Below are positions 19,159-30,265 of a DNA stretch of 64,000 bases, one piece after another. The stretch spans positions 1 through 64,000 of the forward strand of contig CAJQUW010003607.1 in assembly GCA_907163375.1 (NCBI GenBank). Direction: 5' to 3'. The stretch comes from Prostheceraeus crozeri (lineage: Eukaryota; Platyhelminthes; Polycladida; Euryleptidae). The position numbers were made by a program, and so were the translations under genes. The notes beneath the pieces are model-generated. The model was not told the origin of the DNA and ran no database searches. It was given only the letters and a program-made list of their open reading frames with translations. The first letter of the stretch is position 1; the number at the start of each line of letters is the position of its first letter.

Positions 19159-19527
19159 TTAAGATTTGCATAGTAGGGTGATGAACTCACGACGAATAAA
19201 TGTCATGATGGAGCGATGTATGTATCTTCTATACTTCTCCCAATTGTATTTGCGAAATGAGAAACAGTTTGCGGAATGAGAATGGCAGATTTGAATTTCA
19301 TTTCTGTAATGTTGAAGCCAAACTTGATCACCCAAGGAGATGAATCTTAATGGTTCAAAATATTCCAAATCCCTCATGATATCATTGAGGTTGACAAATT
19401 GTCGCCATGTTAATGTAATGCCTCTTGATGTATGACCATGAGAATTTTTGAAATGTAAGTTTCCATTACGATCAACTCTGATATATTGTAGGGAGTCCAA
19501 AATCCAAGTATTCATGATGTTATGCAA
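19159..19527 (-). CDS. Stand-alone PC4-like paralogue (Polinton 1)
   Basis: 122 residues, parallel to the first module of the neighbouring PC4/TBP-like gene: LDSLQYIRVDRNGNLHFKN, RGITLTWRQFVNLNDIMRDL and YNWEKYRRYIHRSI. It looks like a tandem duplicate of that module without the TBP-like part. In PC4 the corresponding GISLNPEQWSQLK block binds single-stranded DNA; function here is inference. Confidence 0.45.
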   Translation of the reverse strand: MHNIMNTWILDSLQYIRVDRNGNLHFKNSHGHTSRGITLTWRQFVNLNDIMRDLEYFEPLRFISLGDQVWLQHYRNEIQICHSHSANCFSFRKYNWEKYRRYIHRSIMTFIRREFITLLCKS

Positions 19528-19550
19528 AGCCGCAGATCAGCAATATCAAA

Positions 19551-21100
19551 ATGTCGTTTTATCATATTTTGCTTAGCAATGCGGCCGCAAGTAGATTTGC
19601 TAGTAATCGAGCCGCACTCTTTTCTACTCCCATTGATCATGCACAACAGCTAAATGGAAAGTGGGTGTCACTCAACTTGTTCATAGCAACTGTGTCTATA
19701 CTGTGTGAATGGGAGGTTGGCGTTTCCAGTATTTGCTATGATAGCAATATTCAGAATGTGAATGATTTGGAAGAAATGATATTGACTCCTCGCACCCATG
19801 ATGGAATAACGATGAATAATGCATTCCAGTTCCCATACAATTTAACGTCAGATGGAAAGTGGAACTATGAATGGATTCAGATAAAATCAGATTATTATGG
19901 TCCATTTGGGAATGAGAAAATTATTAAGGCATTCAACAGTGGTAATACTTCCATCATGAAGAATAAGGATCAGAAAGTTTATGAGTTTACTATCTCTCAT
20001 TGGAGTGGGAGACAGTTCCTTCGCTTTCATTCTTTTACTAAAGGTCTTACACTGAGGTTGGATAATGAATTCTATCCACATCTCGGTTTTGGCCATGGAC
20101 TACATCTAACGTCAATTGCTACTGCAAATGTTAAAAAAGTTTATTCAAATCGAATCAACAAATTTCATTATAGATTTAGAATATTCATAAAGATGTTGTA
20201 GAATGTGAAGAACGCATCATTTTGAAAAAGCGTGGTGTTCAACCTTTATCACTTATTGAGTTAGTAAAACGATGGAATGAGACTGTGGGTAAGAAGTATG
20301 GAGTGAAAATTATGGCGGACAAAAATAAGTTGGTTATTCAGAAATATAATGACAAACTTACAGTTTATTTCTCTCCAACCTTGCGTCATTTTGTAAGACA
20401 TCCAACCCCTATTATTGGAAGCGGTTTGGTGTATGCTTCTGATGAATATCACACTAAAGCTGATTCAGTTAATGATGAATGGTGGGTGGACATCTATGGT
20501 GATCGCATCAAGAAAATTTACCAGTCTTATGAAGAATCTAAAGTTGCTATCAATATAATGCCGCGTCTATATCATACAGTTGAAAGCTTCATTCATGTAG
20601 TAAATCCTTATATACAACAGAAGTTGAAGCATGTGATGAAAAGTAAATATGATGGAACGACACACCACATTTCGTTTTCAATTGAAAATCAACGCGTTGT
20701 TCTGAAACTGGGTGATGACATTCAATGTCAATTGAGTAAAAATTTGAAAAAACTCTTTGGTTTTTCAATGCTACAAACTGTGTTTACTGCTGCGCATACG
20801 ATTGGTATAGAAACACCAATGACACTTGATAAACATGAACAGCACCTTTACATTCAAAGTGATTTGATTCTACCTATTTCTGTTGGTGAGAAAAAAGAAT
20901 ACATTTTACGTGATTTCATTCATGATAAAGACGCTTCATATGGAATAGTCGAGAAGATGTTTGAATCTATTTTCTATCATCCCGTCGTCAAACAAACTAT
21001 ACCCTCTATTGCTATCAAAATTACCAATGATTTACAAGAGTGCATCCATGTGAAAGATACTAAATCCCTCGTAACTTTAGTGTTTCGGAAAACAAAATGA
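19551..21100 (+). pseudogene. Polinton 1 penton-like / minor capsid region
   Basis: It begins MSFYHILLSNAAASRFASN and has WEVGVSSICYD, matching the FYLTLPSNSS...GEWEVGL pattern of Polinton minor capsid proteins. The following 292-residue frame (20222-21100) is beta-rich and has no other match. The region lies between the PC4/TBP-like genes and the polymerase. It does not look whole. Confidence 0.55.
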
Positions 21101-21315
21101 AGTCATTGTGATATGTTTATTGAAATAAAAATATGTGTATGAAAAGGTCTTTTCACAGATATAGGGGGAATGGGCTGACTGTAGGCATATATTCACAAGG
21201 AAGAAACGATTTCATGCGATACATATAACAGCAATGTTTATCTACAGAAATCAACATGAAAATACTAAGTTAAGGATGATTATGCTAAGACGTCTCCTGA
21301 ATGTGGTAGTGTGAG

Positions 21316-24300
21316 TTAAATTCTTTTGGGTGGAGGTATGTTTGTGTCAGGATGTCCATGTGGAAGAGATGTGTTAGGTCCTATCCAACACCTCTTATCC
21401 TCCCATGCTGAAAGCGCTCGTTTCTTGAACGTGTGCGTTTTCACAGTATGAACTTGAGATTTTAAGATTGTCATATTGACAAACGTTATAGTTTTATTTT
21501 TATAGGCCTTCTTATAGGACCGATGTTTCATTTTGTGAACAATGGATTTTGATATACCTTTAGCACGCTTAATACTATCTGCACATTCTTTTAATTTCAT
21601 GGAATACATTTTAGGACGGAGGAGAATCATTTCATCTATTTCCTTTCCTGCTGTTTCATCCTTAAAACAACCAAGTTTGGCTTTATTCTGTATGGAATAG
21701 AGTGGATGAGTGGGATTGTAGTTAGATGTATCGAAATATTTTTCTAATGACTTACCTACTTCACTAAAATTTAAATCTTTTTGAGTGGTAATTCCTAAAA
21801 AGAAACTATCTGTATCACCACCCAGCAAGCGAACCTCTTTTACGAGAGGGCATGGTTTTAATATTTTGTAGAAGAGTTGATACATTTCAAGCTTGGAATA
21901 ATCCAAAACGGCTTGCCCAATATAGATGGGTTTGCACAACTCAACTTCTGATTTTATCATTTTAACACCTACAAGATCCTCATCGATGATGTCTCTATCA
22001 ATGAAAAGAGGTGATAAGGTCAATTTGTGATATTTTTGTTCATCAACGACTAGTTTGTGGTTCATACGTTTCTAACATCCTACATGGTCTTTCCGAAAAG
22101 ACTGTTATTCTTATATTTATAAAAATCCTTTTCAAAATTATTTTGGGCGAGTGCACGTTTTTGACTGTTACTATCTATGTAGGGTTTGAGGAAGGCTTTC
22201 TGTCTAAATCTAATAATGCGGTGAACTGACTTTAGAAGCATGCCCATTTCTAAATAGAATTTTAGTATGTAGAAGTGCACGAGATAATTTTTCTTGTCAT
22301 ATTGGGTGAGCAAAAGTTTGCGGCATGGTTTGTACCTTGGCTGTCCACACTCTGTTAAGTTATTATGAAATTGTGACATGAATGGTGAAAAGATATATTC
22401 AGTCACTTCACCAGATTCAGGTGCGAGTGGGAAATCAGCAGTTTTATTTTTAATGCTATTTGGATAAATCAAATCCACTTCAAAATAATATCCCCAAACA
22501 CCTTCATCTGGAATCTTCAGAATGTTTGAAGGGTTGGAGTAATACGCAAGCTCATCTTGATTTAACCAACTAAACTCGGAGTGAGGTAGTGGTTTAGACA
22601 GTGAACTGCCATATAAATTATTTTGGTCATAGTACTTTAGGTGGATATGATCATTACCTACTGTTTTAGATTTTATGTGATGTTTATTCACAAATGTGAG
22701 ACCACCGCGTATTCCGCGCTCAAATATGTTATACATCTCGGGGTCTTGTAAGAGATGGATGGTCTCACCAGTCATTTAAAAGGCTGATTTAAAGGACATG
22801 GCTGGTAGACTGACAAAGTGGACAGGATCTAATTTGTCTTCTTCTAATGCCACTCGTCGAAATTCCTGAAAGACATCAGCCAGCAAAATGACATCTAATT
22901 CTAAGTAAGCGATCATATAATCGCCAAACGTTTTACAATCAAATTTTAACCATGCGTCTTCAGCATGTTCATAGTCCTCTACTGGACAATCTGGACCCGT
23001 CAAATCGTTTTGGAATTTGTCAATGGAAGGAAGGGTTGTTTCATTTAGTTTAGACATTGAGCTAAAATACGCATAGGGAAAGACTCCTTTGCGAGTGATT
23101 ATTTCATCCGTTAAGTTTGGATAGTGTTTCTTCAAAGTTTGACTATGGGGAAGAAACTTGAAATTACGAACGAGAGAAGCTAGTGACGCTGACATGAATT
23201 GGAATGAATCTAAAAATTTTATTTCGAAGAAGACTGTCTTATTTTCTTTAGTTTTATCTACTGGTACTTTTGCTGTCATTGCCATGCATTTTTCTCTCGT
23301 TTGCGCTATTACATTAAACTGCCACGATTTCATCTGGCTCAACCCTCCTTTTATGAGCATATGACTGTCATAGCCCTTAAAGTTATGAAAAATGACGGGT
23401 AGTACACGACGTCTCAACCTAAGTGAAAAGTTACATTTGGAGCAGAGTGCGTTTCTAAATTTACCAGTGATGTGATCATGATCACGCACTTCCTTAATTT
23501 TATCGTCATCAAACGTTTTATGACATTTAGGGCGCGATGTGCAACTTTCAAATTTCTGTTTGTCTTCATCTGACATATGTAGTGACTTACGTTGCAATTG
23601 GGAATCATATGATTGTTGAAATTTAGCAGCTTTATCGAGAAATTATAGAAATTTTGAAATACAATCTTCACCATGCCAAGTATGCATTTTGTTTTGCCTA
23701 TTTCTAAAGCGGTCATGCCATACTTCATAGCAGGATATGGCTGCTGGCTTGTGGATGATATCATCAATGTAGCATTCTATGTCTGCGTAAATGACACGCA
23801 GGGGACTTAATTCGTCACCATTATCCCTATGTGAAAATATTTTATCTTTGGGCATGCGTTCCATTTGTAATTTACCTCGCTTGCACCATTCATAGTGAGT
23901 TTCAAATTTATCTTTACTCCAAAAGGAGCGGATGCAGCGGTCACATACAAAATGTTCACCTCTTTTAGAGTGCCCCAAGTGAGTGTACAAGCGAGAGATT
24001 TTGGGAATACCACAGTAGTGCCATTCCTCGCTATCATCTTGTTTTACTAATAAGAGGTTGACTACACGTTCATAACAAGTTGAACGTGAATTATAGCGGG
24101 CACCCTTCAACCCCTTCTCCCACACGTGAACGACAATTTTAATCTGATTATGTTTTTCGAACGTTTCTACATCTTTGATTTTCATGTTGTTACTATCACA
24201 ACCTTCAAAGTCTAGTTCATCCTCCCACTGTCTGTAGCTATAGGTGCGATCTCGATGCGCGTTGATATCATTATAGTGAAGGATGGATAGGACTGAGTAT

Positions 24301-25097
24301 TTGAAACACTGCGATTTACAATCGACATTGATGACAGCTTTCTTATTACACAACGTTTTTGGTAGTTTAAATGTGCCTCCAGCTGCATGACTTTCTAATA
24401 GGGAAATTTTGAACATGGCTGAGTCCACACCATCAAAAATGAGAGCGCTGTCGCGTTGATTGAATTTATCTACATTTGATTTTAAACATTGAATGTGAAA
24501 ATTTAGCCAAGACTCGCAGTCTACAACTTCGGTTGCGGAAGAGGAAGGAACATGAAACTGTATTCTCTCCGTCACTTGACCCGTTTGAAAATCTATTTTA
24601 ATATATTTTAGTTTAAGGTAGATGAGCGCCTTCATTCTAAAATTGTCTAAATTGTTGAAGAGCGCTTCGAAAATGTTAGAATTTTGAAGGAGCCACTCAG
24701 GAAAATCTACTATTTGAGTATTGGACTCCATGCAGTAGTCGCGTACTAAATTATTATGTGAAACATTAATGAGGGAGATTGTAGAGGTACCGTTGGTGTA
24801 GTGATCATTTGCATGCGTGTGTTGAAGTCTGTCCGAAGATCGCTGAAAGTGACTATCAAAAGATAGAGGGTACCAATCGCAAGGAAAGGAGATGTCATCG
24901 TCAGAATCAACTTCACCTCCGGAGATTGACGCCGCTATGCGTTGACACACACGTTGTTTGATGTGTCGAAGGAGACTGTGCTTCCTTGTAAACATATGTC
25001 CGCAGTCGGCACATTCCCACTCGTTGCCTTGTCGCGAGAGTCCTGAGCTGGAACTCACATCACCTGAAAGAGAAATCATTCTATCATCTCTGTTCAA
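21316..25097 (-). pseudogene. Polinton 1 protein-primed DNA polymerase B
   Basis: The region encodes a large Polinton-type polymerase. At the N-terminus is a C2H2-like finger (CADCGHMFTRKHSLLRH). Then come the NVDCKSQCFKYSVLSILHYN block, VIYADIECYIDD (exonuclease motif), HDHITGKFRNALC, and in the palm YGSSL and GGDTDSFF. This family copies the element from a protein primer. It is on the opposite strand to the capsid block. The region is broken into several frames. Confidence 0.92.
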
Positions 25098-25531
25098 GTC
25101 TCAGTGTATTGTTACAACCTACCTTAACTAAACAACTCTAAACTTTCCTCGAGAAGGGAGGGCGTTGGTGATGAAGTTGATGCCTGAAATTGAGGAAGAT
25201 GCTATTAGCCACACGTTTGAGGGAAATGAGTGAAGAAATTTTCAACTTATCATTTCAACGAAATCAAGTTTAAGGTTGATACTTCAACAAGATAGAGACT
25301 TCACTCAAATTTGGAATTCACGAGAGAGCAGTTTACTTGTACGCCTCAAATAATAACAGAATTCGCCAGAGAACACTTCACTTATACGTCTCAAAGACAG
25401 AGTGAAATGACACGAATGTCACTTTACATATATATTTTCATATTCATCATTCATTGGCTGTTCATTCTGATTGGTTGCTTGTTTATACTTAAGAATTAGA
25501 AAAAATTTCAAAATTATTATTCACAGTCAAC

Positions 25532-25978
25532 ATGACAAGCCCTCCGACAACGCCGAACACAAAATTCTCTTCTCCATGCTCAACACCAAAGGCGCTCGTT
25601 GCACCAAACGCTCCAACGAAGGGGAAGGAGGAGAAAATATACCGACTGCACAATATCAGAAAGTTGTCATTACCAGCGGACGACGAAGAGAGTGTATGTG
25701 AGAAGGAGTGTCCCGACTTAACAGGCGTGAGGTGGAAGTATCTGCAGTACGATACTGATGATGTGATGGAGATCACCAGCACCAAATCCCTCCACCAATT
25801 ATGGGAATGGTACACCCCTAACTCCCAGCCACGAACTATGGCGGAGTGGTAGTACATCGACAAAGTGAGGCTCGCGGTAGAAGAACGATTGAAGCAAGTG
25901 AACTGTTTTTTTGATCTATGTGAAGCCAGACTCTGGGACGATATTGACGATGAAGACCTTTTGAAATACATGCCATAA
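25532..25978 (+). pseudogene. Unknown Polinton 1 accessory gene
   Basis: It starts MTSPPTTPNTKFSSPCS, then a charged middle with SVCEKECPDLTGVRWKYLQY and an acidic C-terminal stretch. I recognise no domain. A weak TATA-like GTTTATACTT (about 25482) precedes it and an AATAAA follows. The copy is broken. It is divergent from the polymerase. Confidence 0.4.
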
Positions 25979-26727
25979 TAAATTTTTATTTCGTATTATC
26001 TTTGCTTTCATACTGACTTACTTGAATGGGGCTTCAGTGGATGATTTAACCATGTATACTTTTTCATTTGGAAATAGTAGCACGCTTAGTCTAACTTGTA
26101 AATCTTATAACATTTCATATGGGTGATGATGGTAGATGAAATAGTGTTAAATAAAATTAAGATGGCTTACACTTCTGATACAGGGATAGCAATCGACTGC
26201 GATCCATGTGTAAAGAGCTTGTTAGACTACGGAAGAGAGAAGTGTGTTATGTTGCGTGTGGCGCGTGAGTGTCCTCCCATTTCATTCCATTCATCAATTC
26301 ATCTCATTGATAGAGGCAGGTAGAACTCATGGTTCTCATAACGTATGCAATGGATAGTTTATAAGGCACCCTTCGACAGTTGGCTAAATGTCGCCCTGGC
26401 GCGAATGCATACTACGTTAAGACAGAGGCAATCACTTGCAAACATGACGCAGAGAGGTTTAACAAGATTGACTATTGCCGAATGTCCCTTGCGGTATACA
26501 TAGCTACGGGTTTCACCGCCGCCCTTTACAGGAACGCCCGTCGAAAGGAAGTATTACACCGAAGTTCATTTGCAACGTTCAAGTTGACTGATAGCAGATT
26601 CAACTTAATGATAGTATTCGCCAGTCCGAAGACTGCCCAGGGCAAACCGCGTGGAGGTTCTATCATGTCTTGCCCCATGGTGGCCCTTAAGAGAGCCGAT
26701 GGTTCGTTCTCGGGAGTAACAAGTTGA

Positions 26728-26997
26728 CTATTGGCTTGAATAGTCAATAGGTATGACGGTTAGGTTCTCATATACCCTATACTGCCCAGGTCGTGCTGGT
26801 GCATCTGGCACCTTTCGGATGCGGGTGGTATTCGGAGTCCATACGCCATCCGTCCAAACGATCTTCTTGATCTTCCCCTTCTTCTCATCCTCTTCATCCC
26901 ACTCGTCGAGGATGATGAAGTCGGGAATGGCGTACTCTTCATCCCACTCGTCGAGGATGATGAAGTCGGGAATGGTACTAGCAGATGTTGCTTCCAT
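26728..26997 (-). CDS. Small acidic Polinton 1 accessory protein with internal repeat
   Basis: 89 residues. The block IPDFIILDEWDEE occurs twice in tandem near the N-terminus (about residues 9-21 and 24-36), also as a DNA repeat. The rest is KIKKIVWTDG and a proline/arginine-rich tail. A minus-strand TATATAA (27039-27045) sits about 45 bases upstream of the ATG. Function unknown. Confidence 0.55.
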   Translation of the reverse strand: MEATSASTIPDFIILDEWDEEYAIPDFIILDEWDEEDEKKGKIKKIVWTDGVWTPNTTRIRKVPDAPARPGQYRVYENLTVIPIDYSSQ

Positions 26998-27037
26998 TGT
27001 GACTTAAAATTGAATGAGAAGCGCTACAATCTTCTGG

Positions 27038-27047
27038 CTTATATAGG
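27038..27047 (-). promoter_or_regulatory. TATA box for the 89-residue accessory gene
   Basis: CCTATATAAG on the minus strand, about 45 bases upstream of the ATG at 26997. Confidence 0.55.
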
Positions 27048-27261
27048 GTTTTCAACAATGAATTGCTCAACAGCGAATCAGAATGCTTCAGGGATGGCAA
27101 TCGACTGCATAACGTTCAAGTTAACTGATAGCAGATTCAACTTAATGATAGTATTCGCCAGTCTGAAGACTGCCCAGGGCAAACCGCGAGGAGGTTCTAT
27201 CAAATCTTGCCCCATGGTGGCCCTTAAGAGAGCCGGTGGTTCGTTCTCCGGAGTCGTCATC

Positions 27262-27528
27262 TTACAGCCTACCGATTCTGCTGAGAGAGTCTTTGACTCT
27301 CTCCATGCTAGCAGTGTCGACTTCCACGCTAATTGGTACGTGGCTGAAAAGTGGAATGTAGCGCCATTCCGTTGGATTGACAACACTTGCTGTCATCGGA
27401 TTGCCAATCCAAGCAAGATTGTTGTGGACTCTGTCTTGCTCCTCTAGTCTAACAAATTCCTAAAATAAATTTCGCGGCCTTAACTGCGGTCCGCGAGGAG
27501 AGCTGACTTGACTGTTCGGCGTCTGCAT
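27262..27528 (-). pseudogene. Small Polinton 1 accessory gene, unknown
   Basis: From the ATG at 27528 (MQTPNSQVSSPRG) the minus strand encodes a protein-like sequence including VHNNLAWIGNP and PTEWRYIPLFSH. A TATATAAA box lies at 27560-27567. I recognise no family. The copy is broken. Confidence 0.4.
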
Positions 27529-27559
27529 GATTGAAATGAAATGAAATGAGAGGTAGTGG

Positions 27560-27567
27560 TTTATATA
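27560..27567 (-). promoter_or_regulatory. TATA box for the accessory gene at 27262-27528
   Basis: TATATAAA on the minus strand, about 35 bases before the ATG, directly next to a copy of the 147-bp module. Confidence 0.55.
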
Positions 27568-27813
27568 CCCCTCTAACGCGACGCAACGTTCAAGTTGACT
27601 GATAGCAGATTCAACTTAATGATAGTATTCGCCAGTCCAAAGACTGCCCAGGGAAAACCGCGAGCAGGTTCTATCATGTCTTGCCCCTAGGTGGCCCTTA
27701 AGAGAGCCGATGGTTCGTTCTCGGGAGTAACGTGATGGGGTGGTGAAGGCGGGTAAAAGATCTGCAATGAAAATGATATGTATTAGAATAGGATATACTA
27801 TCTTATTTGCTTT

Positions 27814-28964
27814 TCACTTCGCGCGCTTCCTAACAGAAAATTTATGCAAATGTCCGCGCATTCTTAGTGTGGCATGCAGACATTTCTTGGTCGGATGGCC
27901 ATTGTAACAAATGATGGACTCGTCGAGACTACGGTTGACGAGGACTTCACCGTCCAAATGATTATCCCGAATAGGGATGTGAAACTCAAACAACCTATCC
28001 TCATTCACACGATTCCACTCATCCCTCATGCGCTCCAACTTCTCAAACGCCTGTCTCTCATCACCCCGCCGAGCCACATTCCTCCCCAACTCAACATTCG
28101 TCGCTCTCAACACACTCATCTCCTTCATCATCTCCTCAAACTTCGCTTCTGCATCTCTCATTCTTCTCTCTGCAGCACTCGCCCTCTTCTCACAGTCATC
28201 ATTCTTCTCTTCCAACTCTCGCGTCTTATTCTTCAAATCAGTCACACTACGCCTCATTCGAATATTCTCATCCGCTATCTCCTTCGACTTCAGTTCCTTC
28301 TTTTTCAACGTATCTAACTCATTCCCGACTTCATCCTTCACCTTCTTCAAACTCTCATACTTATTTACCAACAAATCATGCGCCATCTGCTGCGACACAT
28401 GCTTCTTCTCTTCATCCTACAACCACCTCGCCGACTGCACACGAATCCCACCACTCTTCACTTTTGGGAAGATGAGCTCTGCGGGGGGTCCTCAACAACT
28501 ATGTTGGAGACCTCCGAGGAAGAAGAGCTCAACTTCATTACACGCTCCCTATCTAAATCCACATTATCCTCATCATCACTCTCAAGCACTCTCTTTCGCT
28601 CAATCTCAGCCTCCAACGACGCAACTGCTTTCGCCAACTCATCATTCACAACAACATTCTCAACAACATTCTCCACCTTGCCGTCTCGCTCTATCGCCAG
28701 CATTCGCTCCCTCTCTTCAACAATCAACTGCGTGAATCTCAGGTCATTCACCAAACCTCCACTGCAATCTGCATGCACTCTGTAAAATCGCGCCTCATCC
28801 TCATCACCCTTCAACACTCTACACTTTACACACGCAACCCTATTCAGGATAATCATGTGGTCAGTGCCCGCCTTCTTCACATGCGCTTTGGCGTCCGCAC
28901 TGCCATTTACTCGACCGCACACACACATTTTGATGTGGAATTTTCGGTTCTTGTCATTTCCCAT
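27814..28964 (-). CDS. Zinc-binding/coiled-coil accessory gene (Polinton 1)
   Basis: From the ATG at 28964 (MGNDKNRKFHIKMCVCG) the product has a Cys/His cluster (CVCG, CVKC, H.DC), an acidic serine-rich stretch, and then a long coiled coil (KKKELKSKEIADENIRM...). The minus strand has a TATATAAA at 29589-29596, a donor-like GAG|GTAAGC near 29548 and an acceptor TTATCTTACAG near 28985, pointing to a 5' leader intron. Polinton 2 has a gene of the same plan. The join between the two coding frames is not resolved. Function unknown. Confidence 0.5.
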
Positions 28965-28984
28965 TACTGAGATTTTATCGCTAA

Positions 28985-29766
28985 CTGTAAGATAATGAAA
29001 TTTGTATAAGTTTGGAATCATGTAGTACAGTCATATTCCTAAAGCATTACACTTAGTGAGGAATGATAGATTTGAGTGTAGTGAGTGGCACTCGATCCCG
29101 TCGACAGCCCGAAGGCCTTGTACTGATCACTAGGGAAGTGAGAGATCTTCCCCGATACCCGCTCTTTACAGCTGAAGACATCATTGTCACTGCCCCGAAG
29201 TGGTAACAGGAACGCCGAGTCAAAGGTAGTGATCAGTAGCTGGGATCTAACCCCTCAAAGCTGCCTTAGACTTAGTTAAATTTCAAATCTGATAGCAGAT
29301 TTGAACTCAGCATACTTGAAGACCTGAGTCTACATGTTAAAACTTTGAAAAAACTGAAAAGTAAGAATTTTTAAAAAATTCCGCATTTTACTACTCATAC
29401 TACTTTTAAAACAATTTATCAGTAGTAAAAACACTATCAAATTCTATCACACAAACTTTGAAGTAAGAAGATAGCTTGCCTACTTCAAAAGATAGAGTCC
29501 TTTGAAACACCCGATATCGGGAGCTCAGAGCGACGACCGTCGCTTACCTCGTCTTTCGATGAAGTGATGAGACTTACGTTGTCGGGGGTTTATATATGCT
29601 CGGAAGAAAACTTAAAATGATTCTTTCTTCGAAAGTATTCATCGTAGCGACATGCGGTTTGTTGTAAACGATTCGTCTCATCATTCTCTATCATATGACA
29701 CATGAACCATTCTCATATGACCACGGGAAGTCGGTGCGTCAGCACATGTCCATGTAACATGCCACA
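28985..29766. other. Leader intron and promoter region, no other gene
   Basis: The stretch is best read as promoter, first exon and leader intron of the minus-strand gene that starts at 28964. The TATA is TATATAAA at 29589-29596. Nothing else is recognised. Confidence 0.45.
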
Positions 29767-29769
29767 AGT

Positions 29770-30020
29770 GAAAAAATTCCTAAGTGTGGGAGGTCCAGTG
29801 TGGTGAAAATTTTGAAAAATTTAAAACTTCCGAATTTCGACCTCGGACCTTTACCAAAACATTTTTCATCAAATTTCACTGACCCCCCTCCCCCCTCGTT
29901 CGGAGAAATTTGATGAAACAAACTTTGGTGAGGGTCCCAGGTCGAAATGCCACACTTCGGAAAATTTTCAAAATTTTGCCCATACAAAGTCACTCTGACA
30001 CTTAGGATTTTTTCAGGTGA
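29770..30020. repeat. Palindromic subterminal block of Polinton 1
   Basis: The inner terminal-repeat segment is present twice in opposite orientation, back to back, centred near 29895: GGACCTTTACCAAAACATTT on one side and the reversed CTTTGGTGAGGGTCCCAGG form on the other. It can form a large hairpin. Confidence 0.75.
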
Positions 30021-30259
30021 GCTACGACATTCCACTCTCCCAACCTGGCCGGCACACCACGCCAACCTGGACGGCACACCACGCCAACCTGGAGATCGCA
30101 GCACACACCACCTCGCGCTACGTCGGCCGGCCAGAAGGGGGGGACGTCAGACACGAAGCAACACGACGGCACACCACGGCCGACTCGACTGACAGGAGGG
30201 GGGACGTCAGCGACGGCGGCCATCTTGCGCGGTCCAGTGGTGGAGTTTTACTTACTACT
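29896..30259. repeat. Polinton 1 right terminal inverted repeat
   Basis: Reverse complement of the left repeat at 9613-10010, nearly identical apart from different numbers of short GC-rich units. The duplicated AAGGAT follows at 30260-30265. Confidence 0.88.
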
Positions 30260-30265
30260 AAGGAT

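Larger units (their letters stand above)
26574..27732. repeat. Three direct copies of a 147-bp intergenic module
   Basis: Copies at 26574-26720, 27111-27254 and 27585-27732 are highly similar by eye, all from AACGTTCAAGTTRACTGATA to GTTCGTTCTC. Each follows the end of a minus-strand accessory gene. Copies 2 and 3 lie 20-65 bases upstream of the next minus-strand TATA box, so they look like a shared terminator/promoter spacer. Open frames through them on either strand are probably not genes. Confidence 0.85.
9613..30259. mobile_element. Polinton 1 (Maverick), 20.6 kb, TSD AAGGAT
   Basis: The element begins AGTAGTAAGTAAAACTCC and ends with the reverse complement. It is flanked by a perfect 6-bp duplication AAGGAT (9607-9612 and 30260-30265), the duplication length known for Polintons. 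Parts in order: early gene, small RING genes, exonuclease-like region, polymerase-module homologue, basic protein, packaging ATPase, conserved 230-residue protein, Cys-rich protein, integrase, basic pVI-like protein, major capsid, protease, PC4/TBP-like gene, penton-like region, polymerase B, and accessory genes. It looks broken in roughly eight to ten places. The terminal repeats are nearly identical by eye, so the insertion is probably young. Confidence 0.95.

Noticed and set aside
26526-27386. Similar minus-strand frames with LPWAVFGLANTIIKLNLLSVNLNV
   Set aside because: They run through the 147-bp module. The module lies between genes, has no start context of its own, and stays open on both strands; I treat it as a spacer repeat.
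28028-28735. 235-residue Phe/Ser-rich plus-strand frame
   Set aside because: It is the antisense of an acidic, lysine-rich coiled-coil gene; the F/S/L-rich composition is typical of such a shadow.
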